Source of the DNA: Lachnospiraceae bacterium | GTDB lineage: Bacteria > Bacillota > Clostridia > Lachnospirales > Lachnospiraceae | Reading direction: 5' to 3' | DNA: 64,000 nt | Assembly: GCA_014804675.1 (NCBI GenBank) | Contig: JAAUZH010000004.1 | Location: forward strand, 216,885 to 280,884 | Shown: positions 35,064 through 45,049 of the stretch, in pieces | Layout: every line of letters starts with the position of its first letter | Position numbering within the stretch: position 1 is the first letter of the stretch | The notes under the pieces: model-generated | Database searches by the model: none | What the model was told of the DNA's origin: nothing | Seen by the model: only the letters and a program-made list of their open reading frames with translations | Position numbers and translations under genes: made by a program

Positions 35064-36266
35064 TTATTCAACATCAAAATAATTTTTATCCGGCTCCTCT
35101 ATATCGTAATGCATTTGCTCCTTTGGCACCTGGTATTCATAATCCATTTCCTTTTTCACATGCCTTTTGGGAACCGGAAGCGGATTTTCAATAAATTGAG
35201 TGTGAGTCACATTGGGCCGCTCCTTTTCCATATTAGGCTGTTCCAATTTCATGTTTGTTTGTTTTTCCGACTGTTCCAGTTTCACATCCTGCTGTTTCGC
35301 CCCTTCAGTCCCTTTAAAAGCTTCCGTTTCTTTCATTGGTTCCGCTGCCGTCGGCTGCTGCTTATCTCCGCTCTTACAAAAAAGTGATTTTTTCTTTAAT
35401 GTTTTCTTTGCGGCTCCGTTGTTATCCAGTTCCAGCTTTGTTTCTTCCTGTCCGGAAAGAAGCCCTGCCGCAATCATGGCATTTCTTCGAATTTCCTCAT
35501 CCGTCAATTCCAGAAAATTGGGAATGCCGTCCCGCTCCTTGATTACTTCCTCTTTTTCCATACTTCCTGATATCGTTTCATTTTGCTTCATCTGCTCACC
35601 TATCTTTTCAACCTGCAACGATTTTCCCGACTCCTTAGAAAAACCTTCCTCACTCTTTTTTGCTTCTGACAATTCTTCTTCCGTCATCTCTTCCTGCTTT
35701 AAAAGCTCCTGCCGGGGCACCTGATTTTCTGCTTCCCACTGAGGACTGACCTCTCCGCAGGAAATGATATTCTTCTGCTTTCTTTTTGCCACAATGGCGT
35801 TTATTACCGCCTTTATTATGGAAGAAACCAAAAACAAAAGCAACAGGCAGAAAAACTCTGCAATTAAAATACCATCATAATTATAAAGTTCATAAATGAC
35901 AAAGGGATACATTCCATATACCAATGTGAAAACTCCGGAAAGCACCGGCTTTTTTACCTTCTCAATGGAAAAGAATAAAAGCAGGCAGTTTATCATGCGA
36001 AGGAAAATATGATATCCAATCATCACTCCCGGCTTTTCCCCTAAAAACAAATACATACAGTTTATGCTCTTTATATAGACAAAATCCCATACACCCATGA
36101 GATTTCGTACGATAATCTGTTCCTTTGAACCCTTTAGAAGTCCATAGCTGTCATTGAAATAAGAAAAGGGGCTGTGATAAAGCCCGAAAAAAGCACAGAA
36201 CAGAACAAGAAAAAATATAATTCTCATTACAATTCCAAATACTTTTCTTTTCTTAGCTGCTTCCAT
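35064..36266 (-). CDS. Membrane protein with long disordered charged tail, unknown
   Basis: 400 residues. The first 165 contain about five hydrophobic segments (FGIVMRIIFFLVLFCAFFG at the start; FFCLLLLFLVSSIIKAV at the end). From residue 170 the chain is disordered, rich in Lys, Glu and Gln, with repeated KLEQ/MKLEQPN-type words around residues 330-350 and a basic-to-acidic C-terminus (EEPDKNYFDVE). The N-terminal part resembles the membrane core of proteins encoded beside DPM-like glycosyltransferases. It starts 16 bases after the glycosyltransferase stop. No family assigned. Confidence 0.6.
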   Translation of the reverse strand: MEAAKKRKVFGIVMRIIFFLVLFCAFFGLYHSPFSYFNDSYGLLKGSKEQIIVRNLMGVWDFVYIKSINCMYLFLGEKPGVMIGYHIFLRMINCLLLFFSIEKVKKPVLSGVFTLVYGMYPFVIYELYNYDGILIAEFFCLLLLFLVSSIIKAVINAIVAKRKQKNIISCGEVSPQWEAENQVPRQELLKQEEMTEEELSEAKKSEEGFSKESGKSLQVEKIGEQMKQNETISGSMEKEEVIKERDGIPNFLELTDEEIRRNAMIAAGLLSGQEETKLELDNNGAAKKTLKKKSLFCKSGDKQQPTAAEPMKETEAFKGTEGAKQQDVKLEQSEKQTNMKLEQPNMEKERPNVTHTQFIENPLPVPKRHVKKEMDYEYQVPKEQMHYDIEEPDKNYFDVE

Positions 36267-36282
36267 AACAGTCCCCCTGAAA

Positions 36283-37245
36283 TCAGTCCGTCATTTCCCC
36301 ATCATTCGTCAATAATGTCTCAATATTGTATCTGGGCCTATGCTTTACCTCCGTATAAATCTTTCCGATGTACTGTCCGATCAGCCCGATGGAAATCAAC
36401 TGCAGCCCGCCTAAAAACCAGATGGACAAAATCAATGAAGTCCAGCCCGCCACCGTTATTCCCATCAAATAGGAGGCAAAGGCATAAACGGCTGCCAGCA
36501 CGCAAAGAAAAATAATGAACAGTCCCATTCCCAAAATGAAGCTGATGGGCTTTACGCTAAAGGAGGTAATCCCGTTCCAGGCAAGGGCAAGCATTTTTTT
36601 CAATGGATATTTAGATTCTCCTGCCACCCTTTCCTTTCTCTCATAATATACACAATCCGTTTCATAGCCGATTAACGGAACGATTCCTCTTATAAACAGA
36701 TTGCTTTCCCCGAATTTGGAAAAATGTTCTATGGCTCTTTTACTCATAAGACGGAAATCAGCATGATTATAAACGGTTTTTACCCCCATAACTTCCATGA
36801 CCTTGTAAAATCCCTGGGCGGTAGTCCGTTTAAAGAAAGAATCCTTCTTCCTGTCGTTGCGTACCCCGTAAACAATGTCCTTTCCTTCATGATACTTATC
36901 AATCATATCTTCAATCACAGCGGTATCGTCCTGTAAGTCCGCATCAATGGAAATAATCATATCCGCAAGTTTTCCGGCTTCCATAAGCCCGGCAGTCAGG
37001 GCATATTGATGACCCACGTTTCCCGCCAGCTTCAAGCCGAACACCTGCTTATCTTCCTTGTTGGAATGCGTAATGATTTCCCAGGTACGGTCCTTGCTTC
37101 CATCATCTACCAGTAACAAAAAGCTGTCCGGACTGATTTTTCCTTTTTCATGGAGTTCCTTCAGTATTCGTTTTAATTCTGTGATTGAAAAGGATAAGGC
37201 CTCTTCCTCATTATAGCATGGTACTACAATTGCTAATCTATCCAT
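36283..37245 (-). CDS. Family 2 glycosyltransferase (GtrB/DPM1-like)
   Basis: 320 residues. GT-A catalytic domain: IVVPCYNEEEALSFS, VDDGSKDRTWEI, and the DxD region ISIDADLQDD; two C-terminal membrane helices (about residues 230-255 and 265-290) as in polyprenyl-phosphate glucosyl or mannosyl transferases. It probably loads a sugar on undecaprenyl phosphate for wall or surface glycan decoration. The partner membrane protein may be the following gene. Confidence 0.92.
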   Translation of the reverse strand: MDRLAIVVPCYNEEEALSFSITELKRILKELHEKGKISPDSFLLLVDDGSKDRTWEIITHSNKEDKQVFGLKLAGNVGHQYALTAGLMEAGKLADMIISIDADLQDDTAVIEDMIDKYHEGKDIVYGVRNDRKKDSFFKRTTAQGFYKVMEVMGVKTVYNHADFRLMSKRAIEHFSKFGESNLFIRGIVPLIGYETDCVYYERKERVAGESKYPLKKMLALAWNGITSFSVKPISFILGMGLFIIFLCVLAAVYAFASYLMGITVAGWTSLILSIWFLGGLQLISIGLIGQYIGKIYTEVKHRPRYNIETLLTNDGEMTD

Positions 37246-37284
37246 TTCCGTTTCCTTTCATATTCTATGAAATCTTTTTCCTGA

Positions 37285-38565
37285 TTATGCTTCTCTTAAT
37301 GCCTGCTCCAAATCCTTTATAATATCATCCACATGCTCAATGCCTACGGAAAGCCGGATCAGTCCCGGGTCCACTCCTGCCTTTTTTAACTGCTCATCAT
37401 TCATCTGCCTGTGTGTGTGGCTTGCAGGATGGAGCACACAGGTTCTTGCATCTGCCACATGGGTAACGATTGCGGCTAACTTCAGGCTGTCCATAAAGGA
37501 AATGGCTTCTTCTCTTCCGCCCTTTAATACAAAGGAAATAACTCCGCAACTTCCTTTGGGCATATATTTCTGTGCCAGTTCATAATAGCGGTTGCTTTTT
37601 AAGCCCGGATAATTGACAAAAGCCACCTTTTCATGATTTTCCAGATATTCTGCCACCTTCTGGGCATTTTCGCAGTGTCTCGGAACTCTTAAATGCAGGG
37701 TTTCCAGACCAAGATTCAGATAAAAAGCATTTTGCGGGGACTGGATGGAACCTAAATCCCTCATAAGCTGCACTGTTGCCTTTGTAATGTAAGCAGCCTT
37801 GCCAAATCTCTCCGTATAGACCACGCCGTGATAGGATTCATCCGGAGCACAAAGTCCCGGAAACTTGTCCGGATATTGATTCCAGTCAAAATTGCCGCTG
37901 TCCACAATGGCGCCCCCTACGCACACAGCATGTCCATCCATATATTTTGTGGTGGAATGAGTAACAATATCCGCCCCAAATTCAAAAGGACGACAGTTAA
38001 TGGGCGTTGGGAAGGTATTATCCACAATGAGCGGGACACCATGTTTATGGGCAAGAACTGCGAATTTCTCAAAATCCAGCACCACAAGAGCCGGGTTTGC
38101 AACACTTTCCGCCAGTACACATTTTGTATTTTCTTGAAATGCCTTGTCAAGCTCCTCCGCCGGGGCATCCGGATCCACAACCGTACATTCGATTCCCATT
38201 TTTTTCATGGTTACAGTCAAAAGGTTGAAAGTTCCTCCGTAAATAGTGGAGGACATGATACAATGATCTCCCGCTTCACAAATATTAAAAACCGCATAAT
38301 AATTAGCAGCCTGACCGGAAGAAGTAAGCATGGCGCCTACGCCTCCCTCCAGCTCACAAATCTTTTGCGCTACCATGTCATTGGTAGGATTCTGGAGCCT
38401 TGTATAGAAATAGCCTGCTTCCTCTAAATCGAACAGCTTTCCCATCTGATCGGTAGTATCGTATTTAAACGTAGTGCTCTGATAAATGGGGAGAACTCTG
38501 GCCTCTCCCTTTCCCGGCTTCCAGCCTGACTGTATACATATAGTGTCCTGTTGGTAATTGCTCAT
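37285..38565 (-). CDS. metY: O-acetylhomoserine aminocarboxypropyltransferase (MetY-type)
   Basis: 426 residues, Cys/Met metabolism PLP enzyme. The PLP lysine is in HSTTKYMDGH; other marks are QSTTFKYDTTDQMGKLFDLEE near the N-terminus (in two short parts), YTRLQNPTNDMVAQ, and the C-terminal HPASHTHRQMNDEQL and RLSVGIEHVDDII. It makes homocysteine from O-acetylhomoserine and sulfide. It is 12 bases downstream of yebC. Together with metH elsewhere in the window it completes the homocysteine-methionine route. MetB/MetC-like activity is possible, but length and motifs favour MetY. Confidence 0.93.
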   Translation of the reverse strand: MSNYQQDTICIQSGWKPGKGEARVLPIYQSTTFKYDTTDQMGKLFDLEEAGYFYTRLQNPTNDMVAQKICELEGGVGAMLTSSGQAANYYAVFNICEAGDHCIMSSTIYGGTFNLLTVTMKKMGIECTVVDPDAPAEELDKAFQENTKCVLAESVANPALVVLDFEKFAVLAHKHGVPLIVDNTFPTPINCRPFEFGADIVTHSTTKYMDGHAVCVGGAIVDSGNFDWNQYPDKFPGLCAPDESYHGVVYTERFGKAAYITKATVQLMRDLGSIQSPQNAFYLNLGLETLHLRVPRHCENAQKVAEYLENHEKVAFVNYPGLKSNRYYELAQKYMPKGSCGVISFVLKGGREEAISFMDSLKLAAIVTHVADARTCVLHPASHTHRQMNDEQLKKAGVDPGLIRLSVGIEHVDDIIKDLEQALREA

Positions 38566-38577
38566 ATACGTCTTCTC

Positions 38578-39309
38578 CTATTCATCCCAGTTATGATATA
38601 CGGACTGAACGTCATCGTCATCCTCTAATAAGTCCAGCGTCTTCTGCAGGGATTTTACCGCAGCTTCATCCTTAAGCTCCACATAGGTCTGGGGAATCAT
38701 GGTCACTTCTGCTGACATCATGGGAATTCCTTCTTTTTCTAATGCGTTATAGACTCCCGTAAATTCATCCGGGTCCGTTGTGATTTCAAAGCTGTCTTCC
38801 TCTTCCGAAAAGTCCTCGGCTCCCGCATCCAATGCTAACATCATAAGGTCGTCTGCCTCCATGGAACATTCTTCCTTGTCAATGATAATCTGTCCTTTTT
38901 TATCAAACATAAAGGATACACAGCCGGGCGTTCCGATGCTGCCGTTTCCTTTTGTAAAAGCGCTTCTTACATTTCCTGCCGTCCGGTTCTTATTGTCCGT
39001 TAAGGCTTCTACGATAATGGCAATGCCGTTTGGTCCATAGCCTTCATATGTAATATGCTCATAATTTACATTTCCGCTTTCTCCGGCTGCCTTTTTAATC
39101 CCTCTTTCGATTGTATCATTGGGCATATTATTGGCTTTTGCCTTTGCAATGACTGCGGCAAGCTTAAAATTATTGGCAGGGTCCGGACCGCCCCCTTCCT
39201 TTACGGCAACTGCGATTTCCCTTCCAATAATGGTAAATATCTTCCCCTTTGCCGCATCGTTTTTTTCCTTTTTATGCTTAATATTTGCAAATTTTGAATG
39301 TCCTGACAT
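38578..39309 (-). CDS. YebC/PmpR family protein (transcriptional or translational regulator)
   Basis: 243 residues with the typical start [20 protein letters not shown] and the middle segments [19 protein letters not shown] and [19 protein letters not shown]. Homologs are DNA-binding regulators, and the YebC2 class has been linked to translation of difficult sequences. The stop of the CBS gene is one base from its start, so they are cotranscribed. Confidence 0.94.
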   Translation of the reverse strand: MSGHSKFANIKHKKEKNDAAKGKIFTIIGREIAVAVKEGGGPDPANNFKLAAVIAKAKANNMPNDTIERGIKKAAGESGNVNYEHITYEGYGPNGIAIIVEALTDNKNRTAGNVRSAFTKGNGSIGTPGCVSFMFDKKGQIIIDKEECSMEADDLMMLALDAGAEDFSEEEDSFEITTDPDEFTGVYNALEKEGIPMMSAEVTMIPQTYVELKDEAAVKSLQKTLDLLEDDDDVQSVYHNWDE

Positions 39310-39310
39310 C

Positions 39311-40183
39311 TTACTCTTCTCCTTGCTTTGTTTTTTCTTTTTTCAGTTTTGACACCAATACTCTTTTTATGACTTTATTTTCGATGGATAACACTTTAAA
39401 ATGATATCCTCCGTAATCCATGTCAAACAAATCATCATCATTTGGAATTCGTTCCAGTCTGGAAATCAAAAATCCATTCAGTGTTTCAAATTCTTCATTC
39501 TCAAATTCAAACCGAATAGAAAACCGTTCTTCTAATTCATCCAAAGGGGTAAGTCCGTCTATTTCATAAGTATCCTCTCCCTTTTCCTGAATAAATACCT
39601 GGTCTTCGTCATATTCATCCAGGATATTTCCTACGATTTCCTCTAAAATATCCTCCATGGCAACAAGCCCTGAGGTCTGTCCATATTCATCAATGACGAT
39701 AACAATATGGTCCTTTAAAGCCTGCATGCTCCGAAACAGCGAATCGATGTTTCTCGTTTCCGGTATGAACTTTGCTTCCCGGATAATCTTTTTCACGGAC
39801 TTGACCGGCTTCTCATTCATTTTCCCTTCCTGCAGCACCTTAAAAGCATCTTTTACGTGAATGATTCCGATGATGTGATCGATATTTTCTATGTATACCG
39901 GATAACGGCTGTTCTTTTCATTCAGCATGAACGTAACCGCTTCCTGCAAAGTGGTATTTCCATCTATTGCTACAATATTAGAGCGGTGGGTCATAATATC
40001 CTTTGCTTCCTTATCGGAAAATGCAAAGATATTGTTGATCATCTGTGCTTCGCTGTCATGAAGCACCCCCTGCTCATGGCCCTCGTTTACCATAGAAATA
40101 ATCTCATCTTCAATTTCATCATTTTGATGTCCGCCAAAAATACGGGTTAAGAAATGATAATTTTTAGGCGACCCTTCTTCCAT
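39311..40183 (-). CDS. CBS-pair/CorC-HlyC domain protein without membrane domain
   Basis: 290 residues: an N-terminal short helix, a CBS pair ([57 protein letters not shown]) and a CorC_HlyC domain at the C-terminus ([16 protein letters not shown]). The DUF21 membrane domain of full hemolysin-type transporters is missing, so it resembles soluble CorC/YbeX, implicated in magnesium and ribosome metabolism. It lies in the alr-mazF-yebC run. Confidence 0.88.
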   Translation of the reverse strand: MEEGSPKNYHFLTRIFGGHQNDEIEDEIISMVNEGHEQGVLHDSEAQMINNIFAFSDKEAKDIMTHRSNIVAIDGNTTLQEAVTFMLNEKNSRYPVYIENIDHIIGIIHVKDAFKVLQEGKMNEKPVKSVKKIIREAKFIPETRNIDSLFRSMQALKDHIVIVIDEYGQTSGLVAMEDILEEIVGNILDEYDEDQVFIQEKGEDTYEIDGLTPLDELEERFSIRFEFENEEFETLNGFLISRLERIPNDDDLFDMDYGGYHFKVLSIENKVIKRVLVSKLKKEKTKQGEE

Positions 40184-40290
40184 CTGTCAAACTCCTTCTT
40201 TTAAATTCTGTGGTCTGCTTTCCTGTCTCTCATAGACTTACCCTAAAATATACCATAATATTAACCACTTCGTCAAACCCTGCATTTTTC

Positions 40291-40632
40291 TTATGTATTT
40301 AGTTCTAAACTGATTAAAAGTCCCTTATTTACCTTTTCCATAATTTCGCTGTCCAAATGGCATATTCTTTCCTTCAGCCGCTTTTTGTCTATGGTGCGAA
40401 GCTGCTCTAAGAGCACAACGGAATCCTTTACCATATGATAGCGTTCCGCTTCAATTTCAATATGGGTAGGCAGCTTTGCCTTATTCATTTTTGATGTAAT
40501 GGCTGCACAGATAATCGTAGGGCTATGTTTGTTTCCTACATCATTCTGTACGATGAGCACCGGTCTGATTCCTCCCTGCTCTGAGCCGATTACCGGCCTT
40601 AAATCTGCATAATAAATGTCTCCCCGTTTCAT
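40291..40632 (-). CDS. MazF/PemK family endoribonuclease toxin
   Basis: 113 residues: [33 protein letters not shown] and the [15 protein letters not shown] region match Bacillus EndoA/MazF. MazF cleaves mRNA at short sequence motifs. In Bacillus the gene order is alr, antitoxin, toxin. Here alr is 80 bases upstream and no antitoxin frame fits between, so this copy has no adjacent antitoxin. Confidence 0.93.
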   Translation of the reverse strand: MKRGDIYYADLRPVIGSEQGGIRPVLIVQNDVGNKHSPTIICAAITSKMNKAKLPTHIEIEAERYHMVKDSVVLLEQLRTIDKKRLKERICHLDSEIMEKVNKGLLISLELNT

Positions 40633-40712
40633 ATTCTACAACCTCTTTTCTAAAAGCTTTCAAGTAGTATTGCCATTTTTTTTCGTTGTATTCAATGGGG
40701 ATACGATTTTTA

Positions 40713-41915
40713 TCATTGAACCGAAACAGGTTCCCAATCCTCATAATAATCTTTAGAAGCAATTGCCCTGCCGTTTTTCATATAAACCCTGGGAATCCGT
40801 TTTCCTAAATCACAGGCAAGTTCATAATTAAATCTTCCGGAAAGCTCACCCAGATATTCCATGGTAAGCTGGTTTTCCCCGTCCTTTCCAATAAGTGTCA
40901 CTTCATCGCCTTCCGCTGCTTCCAAAATGTCCGTCACATCCACCATAAACTGATCCATACAGATTCTTCCTAAAATCCGTGCTTTTTTTCCGTGAACCAG
41001 AACATAACCTTTGCCCGACAGGCTTCTTGGATATCCATCCCCGTAGCCTACCGGTATGGTTGCGATTCTCATGGACCTTTCAGCGGTAAAGGTCCCTCCA
41101 TAGCTGACCTGTGTTCCTTTTTCAATGGTCTTTACATAGACAATATGGCTTTTTAACGTAAGCGCCGGCTCCAAATGCACCTTAGCCACTGGAACGAATT
41201 CAGAAGGTCTAAGACCATACAGGGCGATTCCTGCCCTTACCACATCCATTTGTGCTTCTTTCATGTTGATGATTGCCGCACTGTTGGCACAATGCTTCAA
41301 GAGAATCTTCCTGCCCGTTTCCTTTTCCACTTTTGATACCCTTTTCAAAAATTCCTTATACCGCCCTAACTGCTCATATGCTTCTGACAGCGCTTCTTCA
41401 TCCGCCTTTGCAAAATGGGTATAAATTCCTTCCGGCTCCAAGTTATCCATAGCTAACACTTTTTTTACAAAATTAAGTCCCTCTTCATCCGGCCGGATAC
41501 CGATTCGGGACATAGCTGTATCCACCTTTATGTGTACCTTTGCCTTTTTCCCCACCAAAGCGGCAATCCGGTCTATTTCTTCTGCCATATCCTCTTTGAA
41601 CACAGTAAAGGAAATATCCTGCTCTACCATACTTTTATACGAATAAGGAAAGGCATAGCCCAGAATAAGAATGGATTTTTTAATCCCAGCTTTCCGAAGC
41701 TGGAAAGCTTCCTCCGGCGTTGCCACCGCATAACCAGACATAAACTCCAGGGGCTCCGTCTCCCGGGCAATTGCCACGGCGCCGTGACCGTATCCGTCTG
41801 TTTTTATGACCCCCATTATTTTTGTATCCGCTTTCAGATTCTTCCTCATGCTTTCTAAATTGTGCCTGATGGCATCCAAATCCACATAAGCACAAACTCT
41901 GTCATACTGCTTCAT
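40713..41915 (-). CDS. alr: Alanine racemase
   Basis: 400 residues. PLP lysine in GVIKTDGYGHGAVAIA (the usual KADAYGHG with Thr/Gly changes), catalytic Tyr in KGTQVSYGGTFTAE, and MDQFMVDVTD near the C-terminal beta domain. It supplies D-alanine for peptidoglycan. The substitution near the PLP lysine is conservative and occurs in clostridial enzymes. It lies between nnr and mazF. Confidence 0.96.
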   Translation of the reverse strand: MKQYDRVCAYVDLDAIRHNLESMRKNLKADTKIMGVIKTDGYGHGAVAIARETEPLEFMSGYAVATPEEAFQLRKAGIKKSILILGYAFPYSYKSMVEQDISFTVFKEDMAEEIDRIAALVGKKAKVHIKVDTAMSRIGIRPDEEGLNFVKKVLAMDNLEPEGIYTHFAKADEEALSEAYEQLGRYKEFLKRVSKVEKETGRKILLKHCANSAAIINMKEAQMDVVRAGIALYGLRPSEFVPVAKVHLEPALTLKSHIVYVKTIEKGTQVSYGGTFTAERSMRIATIPVGYGDGYPRSLSGKGYVLVHGKKARILGRICMDQFMVDVTDILEAAEGDEVTLIGKDGENQLTMEYLGELSGRFNYELACDLGKRIPRVYMKNGRAIASKDYYEDWEPVSVQ

Positions 41916-41963
41916 CCTTTTGTCCTCTTTCCGCCTTTCTGTTTCTTCTTTTCTATTTTCTCT

Positions 41964-43484
41964 TTATTCCAAAAAGCAGGGAAGCTCTTTTATGATGTCC
42001 GATGCCATTAAATAGGCGCTGCCGTTTCTTTCCTTTGCCCGGTCCCCGCACAATCCATGAAGGAATACTCCCATGCAGACAGCCTCATAGGGCTCCATTT
42101 TGCTCCCAAGCATTCCCGCTAAGATTCCAGTCAGCACATCACCGCTTCCTGCCGTAGCCATCCCTTCATTCCCAGAACAGTTTATATAAACCCGTCCCGT
42201 ATTCCCATCCATAACCAAAGTTCTGGCTTCCTTGCATACAAGAATAATTCCCATCCGCTTTGCATAAGAAAGTCCCTCCTGAAAAAGATTTTCCTTTACT
42301 TCTTTCACATCTTTTGAAAGAAGTCTTGCAAATTCCCCTGGATGGGGCGTGAAAATAATGGGGAATTTCCTCGATTTTGCGCTAAAGCACAAGTATTCCT
42401 GCATTTTTTCATTCCGGCTGATAATCGTCAGGGCATCTGCATCCACTATAACAGGCTTTTTATCCTGCTGCAGTACATAGGATACGATTTCATCCGCCAA
42501 AGGTCCAAGTCCCATGCCCGGTCCTAAAACCACTTCCGAGGCAAATTCATAAGTGTCCTTTAATTCTGTCAGCTCTTTATCTGTCAGAGCCGTATCCTTT
42601 TCCTGATAGGTGGCAATTACCGCTTCCTTCACTTCCCTTGCCAGAAGCTCTCTGTTGTCTTCCTCTGTAAAAGCCCTTACATAGCCGCATCCTGCACGAT
42701 AAGCCGAAAGAACCGATAGCAGCAGCGCACCGCTTACCTTACTGCTTCCTGCAAAAACCGAAAGCTTTCCAAAGGAGCCTTTGTTTCCGGTACTGCTCCT
42801 TTTCGGAATCCGTTTCAAATCTTCCTTTTCATAAGTAAAAGCCTTAGGCAGCTCTTTTCCAAATGCCGCCTGACGGATTCCAATATCCCGGCACAGGACC
42901 TCTCCGGCATATTCCGCTCCCGGATACAATAAAAGCCCTATTTTCAAATAGCCAAAGGTCACTGTCAGATCCGCCCGGAAACCGCAGCCTAACATCTTTC
43001 CCGTATCGGCGCAAATGCCGCTTGGAATATCCAAAGCAATTTTATAGCCTGTTTTTTCATTTAACCTCTGAATCATATCCAGATAGCTTCCTGTCACTTC
43101 TCTGGACAGACCGATTCCAAAAATGGCATCTATTATCATAGTATATTCCCTTTCAGGAAGCTTAGTGCCTATTTTATTTCCGTAAGCCTTTAGGATTTCC
43201 ATTTGTGCCTTTGTTTCTTCTGTAAGTTTCTTTTCATTGCCAAGCAGTAAAAACTCTACTAAAAACCCCTTTTCCTCCAGCATCCTTCCAAGGGCAAAGC
43301 CGTCTCCCCCATTATTTCCTGTACCGCAGACAATCAGAACCGTTCCTTGTTGAAACCTTTTTTGAATCTCTTCGCAAACAGAAAGTGCCGCCCGTTCCAT
43401 CAGGACCAGACCCGGCACTTTAAACTGTGTTATAGTACAAGCATCACATTGCTTCATGGAAGCTTTTTCTAATACATATTTCAT
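41964..43484 (-). CDS. nnr: Bifunctional NAD(P)H-hydrate epimerase/dehydratase
   Basis: 506 residues. The N-terminal epimerase (YjeF_N) has VCGTGNNGGDGFALGR around residues 53-68 and ALDIPSGICADTG; the C-terminal ribokinase-like dehydratase has KGSFGKLSVFAGSSKVSG and NGNEG-type end CSGNEGMATAGSGDVLTG. It repairs hydrated NAD(P)H. The upstream coiled-coil gene overlaps by ATGA (43481-43484), so translation is coupled. Confidence 0.95.
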   Translation of the reverse strand: MKYVLEKASMKQCDACTITQFKVPGLVLMERAALSVCEEIQKRFQQGTVLIVCGTGNNGGDGFALGRMLEEKGFLVEFLLLGNEKKLTEETKAQMEILKAYGNKIGTKLPEREYTMIIDAIFGIGLSREVTGSYLDMIQRLNEKTGYKIALDIPSGICADTGKMLGCGFRADLTVTFGYLKIGLLLYPGAEYAGEVLCRDIGIRQAAFGKELPKAFTYEKEDLKRIPKRSSTGNKGSFGKLSVFAGSSKVSGALLLSVLSAYRAGCGYVRAFTEEDNRELLAREVKEAVIATYQEKDTALTDKELTELKDTYEFASEVVLGPGMGLGPLADEIVSYVLQQDKKPVIVDADALTIISRNEKMQEYLCFSAKSRKFPIIFTPHPGEFARLLSKDVKEVKENLFQEGLSYAKRMGIILVCKEARTLVMDGNTGRVYINCSGNEGMATAGSGDVLTGILAGMLGSKMEPYEAVCMGVFLHGLCGDRAKERNGSAYLMASDIIKELPCFLE

Positions 43485-44107
43485 CTCTTTTCCTCATCAT
43501 CCTTTTTCAAATATTCCATATCAAATATTTCAATGACCTCTGCCCCAAAAATATCATGCATATAGGAATACATCATCTGATTTTCCTTTTCTTTTTCCTG
43601 CTTCCTGATTACTTTTTTCTTTAATTCCATGCGCATATTTTTAACCCATGCGCCGATTTCCTTTATTTCAAAACCGTTTTTTTCCATAGCGCTGTAACAG
43701 GTTTCCATGGTAATCAGCATCAACTCATAATTCACCTTGTCAATCTGCTCTGGCAGCTCAAGAAGCTCATCCTGATAGGCTTCCAGCTTTTCATTGCACT
43801 CGTTGATCAGCTTTGTTTTTTCTTCCATTTCCTTTTCCCGTCTTGGGTTCTGCGTACCTTCCCCGATTTCATCCATGGAACCTACGATTTCCTTCATAAG
43901 CTTTGCCTTCAGCTTTTTGATGTCCTTGCTTTGGGTCGTGCACTTTCCCTGCTTTTTAATCAACTCATTCAGCTGCTTTTCCAGCTTTTGGATGCGTTTA
44001 TCTCCTTTATATTCCTGAAAAACCTGATGCCATTTATTATCCAGGGTAAGAATAGGGATTTTTTTTCCCTCCAGCGCCCTGTTAAAATCTGCTCTTGTCC
44101 GACTCAT
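43481..44107 (-). CDS. Coiled-coil protein, unknown function
   Basis: 208 residues, almost wholly helical and very rich in Lys and Glu. It starts MSRTRADFNRALEGKKIPIL, and a basic coiled coil follows (IQKLEKQLNELIKKQ; KKLKAKLMKEIVGSMDEIG). A non-charged middle (YELMLITMETCYSAMEKNG) is flanked by basic segments. No family recognised. It is between rex and nnr with overlap to the latter, an arrangement that suggests cotranscription from the rex promoter. Confidence 0.7.
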   Translation of the reverse strand: MSRTRADFNRALEGKKIPILTLDNKWHQVFQEYKGDKRIQKLEKQLNELIKKQGKCTTQSKDIKKLKAKLMKEIVGSMDEIGEGTQNPRREKEMEEKTKLINECNEKLEAYQDELLELPEQIDKVNYELMLITMETCYSAMEKNGFEIKEIGAWVKNMRMELKKKVIRKQEKEKENQMMYSYMHDIFGAEVIEIFDMEYLKKDDEEKR

Positions 44108-44117
44108 ACTATCACCT

Positions 44118-44768
44118 TTATTCTGTTCGTTCTTTCTCTTTATTGTAACGGTTTAAATTATAAGACAGCTTCATCAGGCTGTCTGACAAATGTACATTCT
44201 CTACCTGGATGTTTTCCGGTACGTTCAAATCTACATGGGCAAAATTCCAAATTGCCTTAATGCCGCAGCCCGCCAGCCGCTCAGCCACCTCTTCCGCACT
44301 TGTTTTTGGAATCGTCAAAACGGCAATGTCGATTTCATTTTCCTTTACGAATGCTTCCAATCCTTCCATAGCCCTTATAGGAATCCCTCTTACTTCCCTG
44401 CCCAAAAGCGCCGGGTTGGAATCAAAAATCCCTCGAATTAAAAATCCTCGTTTTTCAAAGTTTACATAATTTGCAAGCGCCTGTCCCAAATTACCTGCTC
44501 CAATCAAAACCAGATGATGCTTCTGATATAAGCCCAATATTTTGCTAATCTCTTCGTATAAGTATTCAACATTATAACCATATCCCTGTTGACCAAAGCC
44601 TCCAAAATTATTAAAATCCTGCCTGATCTGGGATGCTGTCACTCCCATCAGCGTGCTTAAATCCTGTGAAGAAATCCGCTCGATTCCCTGATCCTTTAAA
44701 TCCCCTAAATACCGGTAATATCTTGGCAGCCGCCCTATGACCGCCTGTGAAATTTCTTTTTCTTCCAC
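44118..44768 (-). CDS. rex: Redox-sensing transcriptional repressor Rex
   Basis: 216 residues. N-terminal winged helix (RLPRYYRYLGDLKDQGIERIS; LMGVTASQIRQDFNNFGGFG), then a Rossmann domain with GAGNLGQALANY (about residues 93-104) that binds NADH/NAD+. Rex controls fermentation and redox genes in response to the NADH ratio. It is first in the run rex, coiled-coil, nnr, alr, mazF, and a good promoter lies upstream. Confidence 0.96.
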   Translation of the reverse strand: MEEKEISQAVIGRLPRYYRYLGDLKDQGIERISSQDLSTLMGVTASQIRQDFNNFGGFGQQGYGYNVEYLYEEISKILGLYQKHHLVLIGAGNLGQALANYVNFEKRGFLIRGIFDSNPALLGREVRGIPIRAMEGLEAFVKENEIDIAVLTIPKTSAEEVAERLAGCGIKAIWNFAHVDLNVPENIQVENVHLSDSLMKLSYNLNRYNKEKERTE

Positions 44769-44809
44769 TGTAATACCCCCTGAACTTCTGTTTTAAGCTC
44801 TGTTACTTT

Positions 44810-44838
44810 ATTTTAGTACACTGTTAAAAGTATGTCAA
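44810..44838 (-). promoter_or_regulatory. Promoter of the rex gene run
   Basis: On the minus strand TTGACA (44833-44838) and TAAAAT (44810-44815) with a 17-base spacer, about 40 bases before the rex start. TTTTAACAGTGTAC in the spacer weakly recalls a Rex box half-site; not enough to claim autoregulation. Confidence 0.7.
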
Positions 44839-44869
44839 AGGATTTAGAACTGGGCAGGGAGTTTTTTTA

Positions 44870-44914
44870 TAACCGTTCAACCCGCCGGAAAGGAAAATGA
44901 GTTGCAGCACGTCT
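44870..44914 (+). repeat. One-armed relic of the long hairpin family
   Basis: The stretch TAACCGTTCAACCCGCC and what follows (GGAAAGGAAAATGAG, then GCACGTC) aligns with the left arm of copy 3 (TAACAGTTCAGCCCACCC, GGAAAAGAACATG) with several substitutions. No complementary arm is found before the ABC-F start. It lies on the opposite side of the ABC-F gene from copy 3. Confidence 0.55.
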
Positions 44915-45049
44915 AATCCCCACTTTTCTTTTCCTCCAAAATTTAGTATAATCAGTTGGAATTCCGATTTATACTTCCCATTTGCAACTTACAACCGGGA
45001 AGCCCTTTCGGATAATTTGTTTTATAAGAAAGCGATTGGTGAATGGATT

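Noticed and set aside
44769..44840. Rex box in the rex promoter
   Set aside because: Only a partial TTAACA half-site is present; the full palindrome is not.
44897..45049. N-terminal extension of the ABC-F protein
   Set aside because: It would translate part of the hairpin relic and promoter-like sequence; the conserved ABC domain starts right after ATG 45050.
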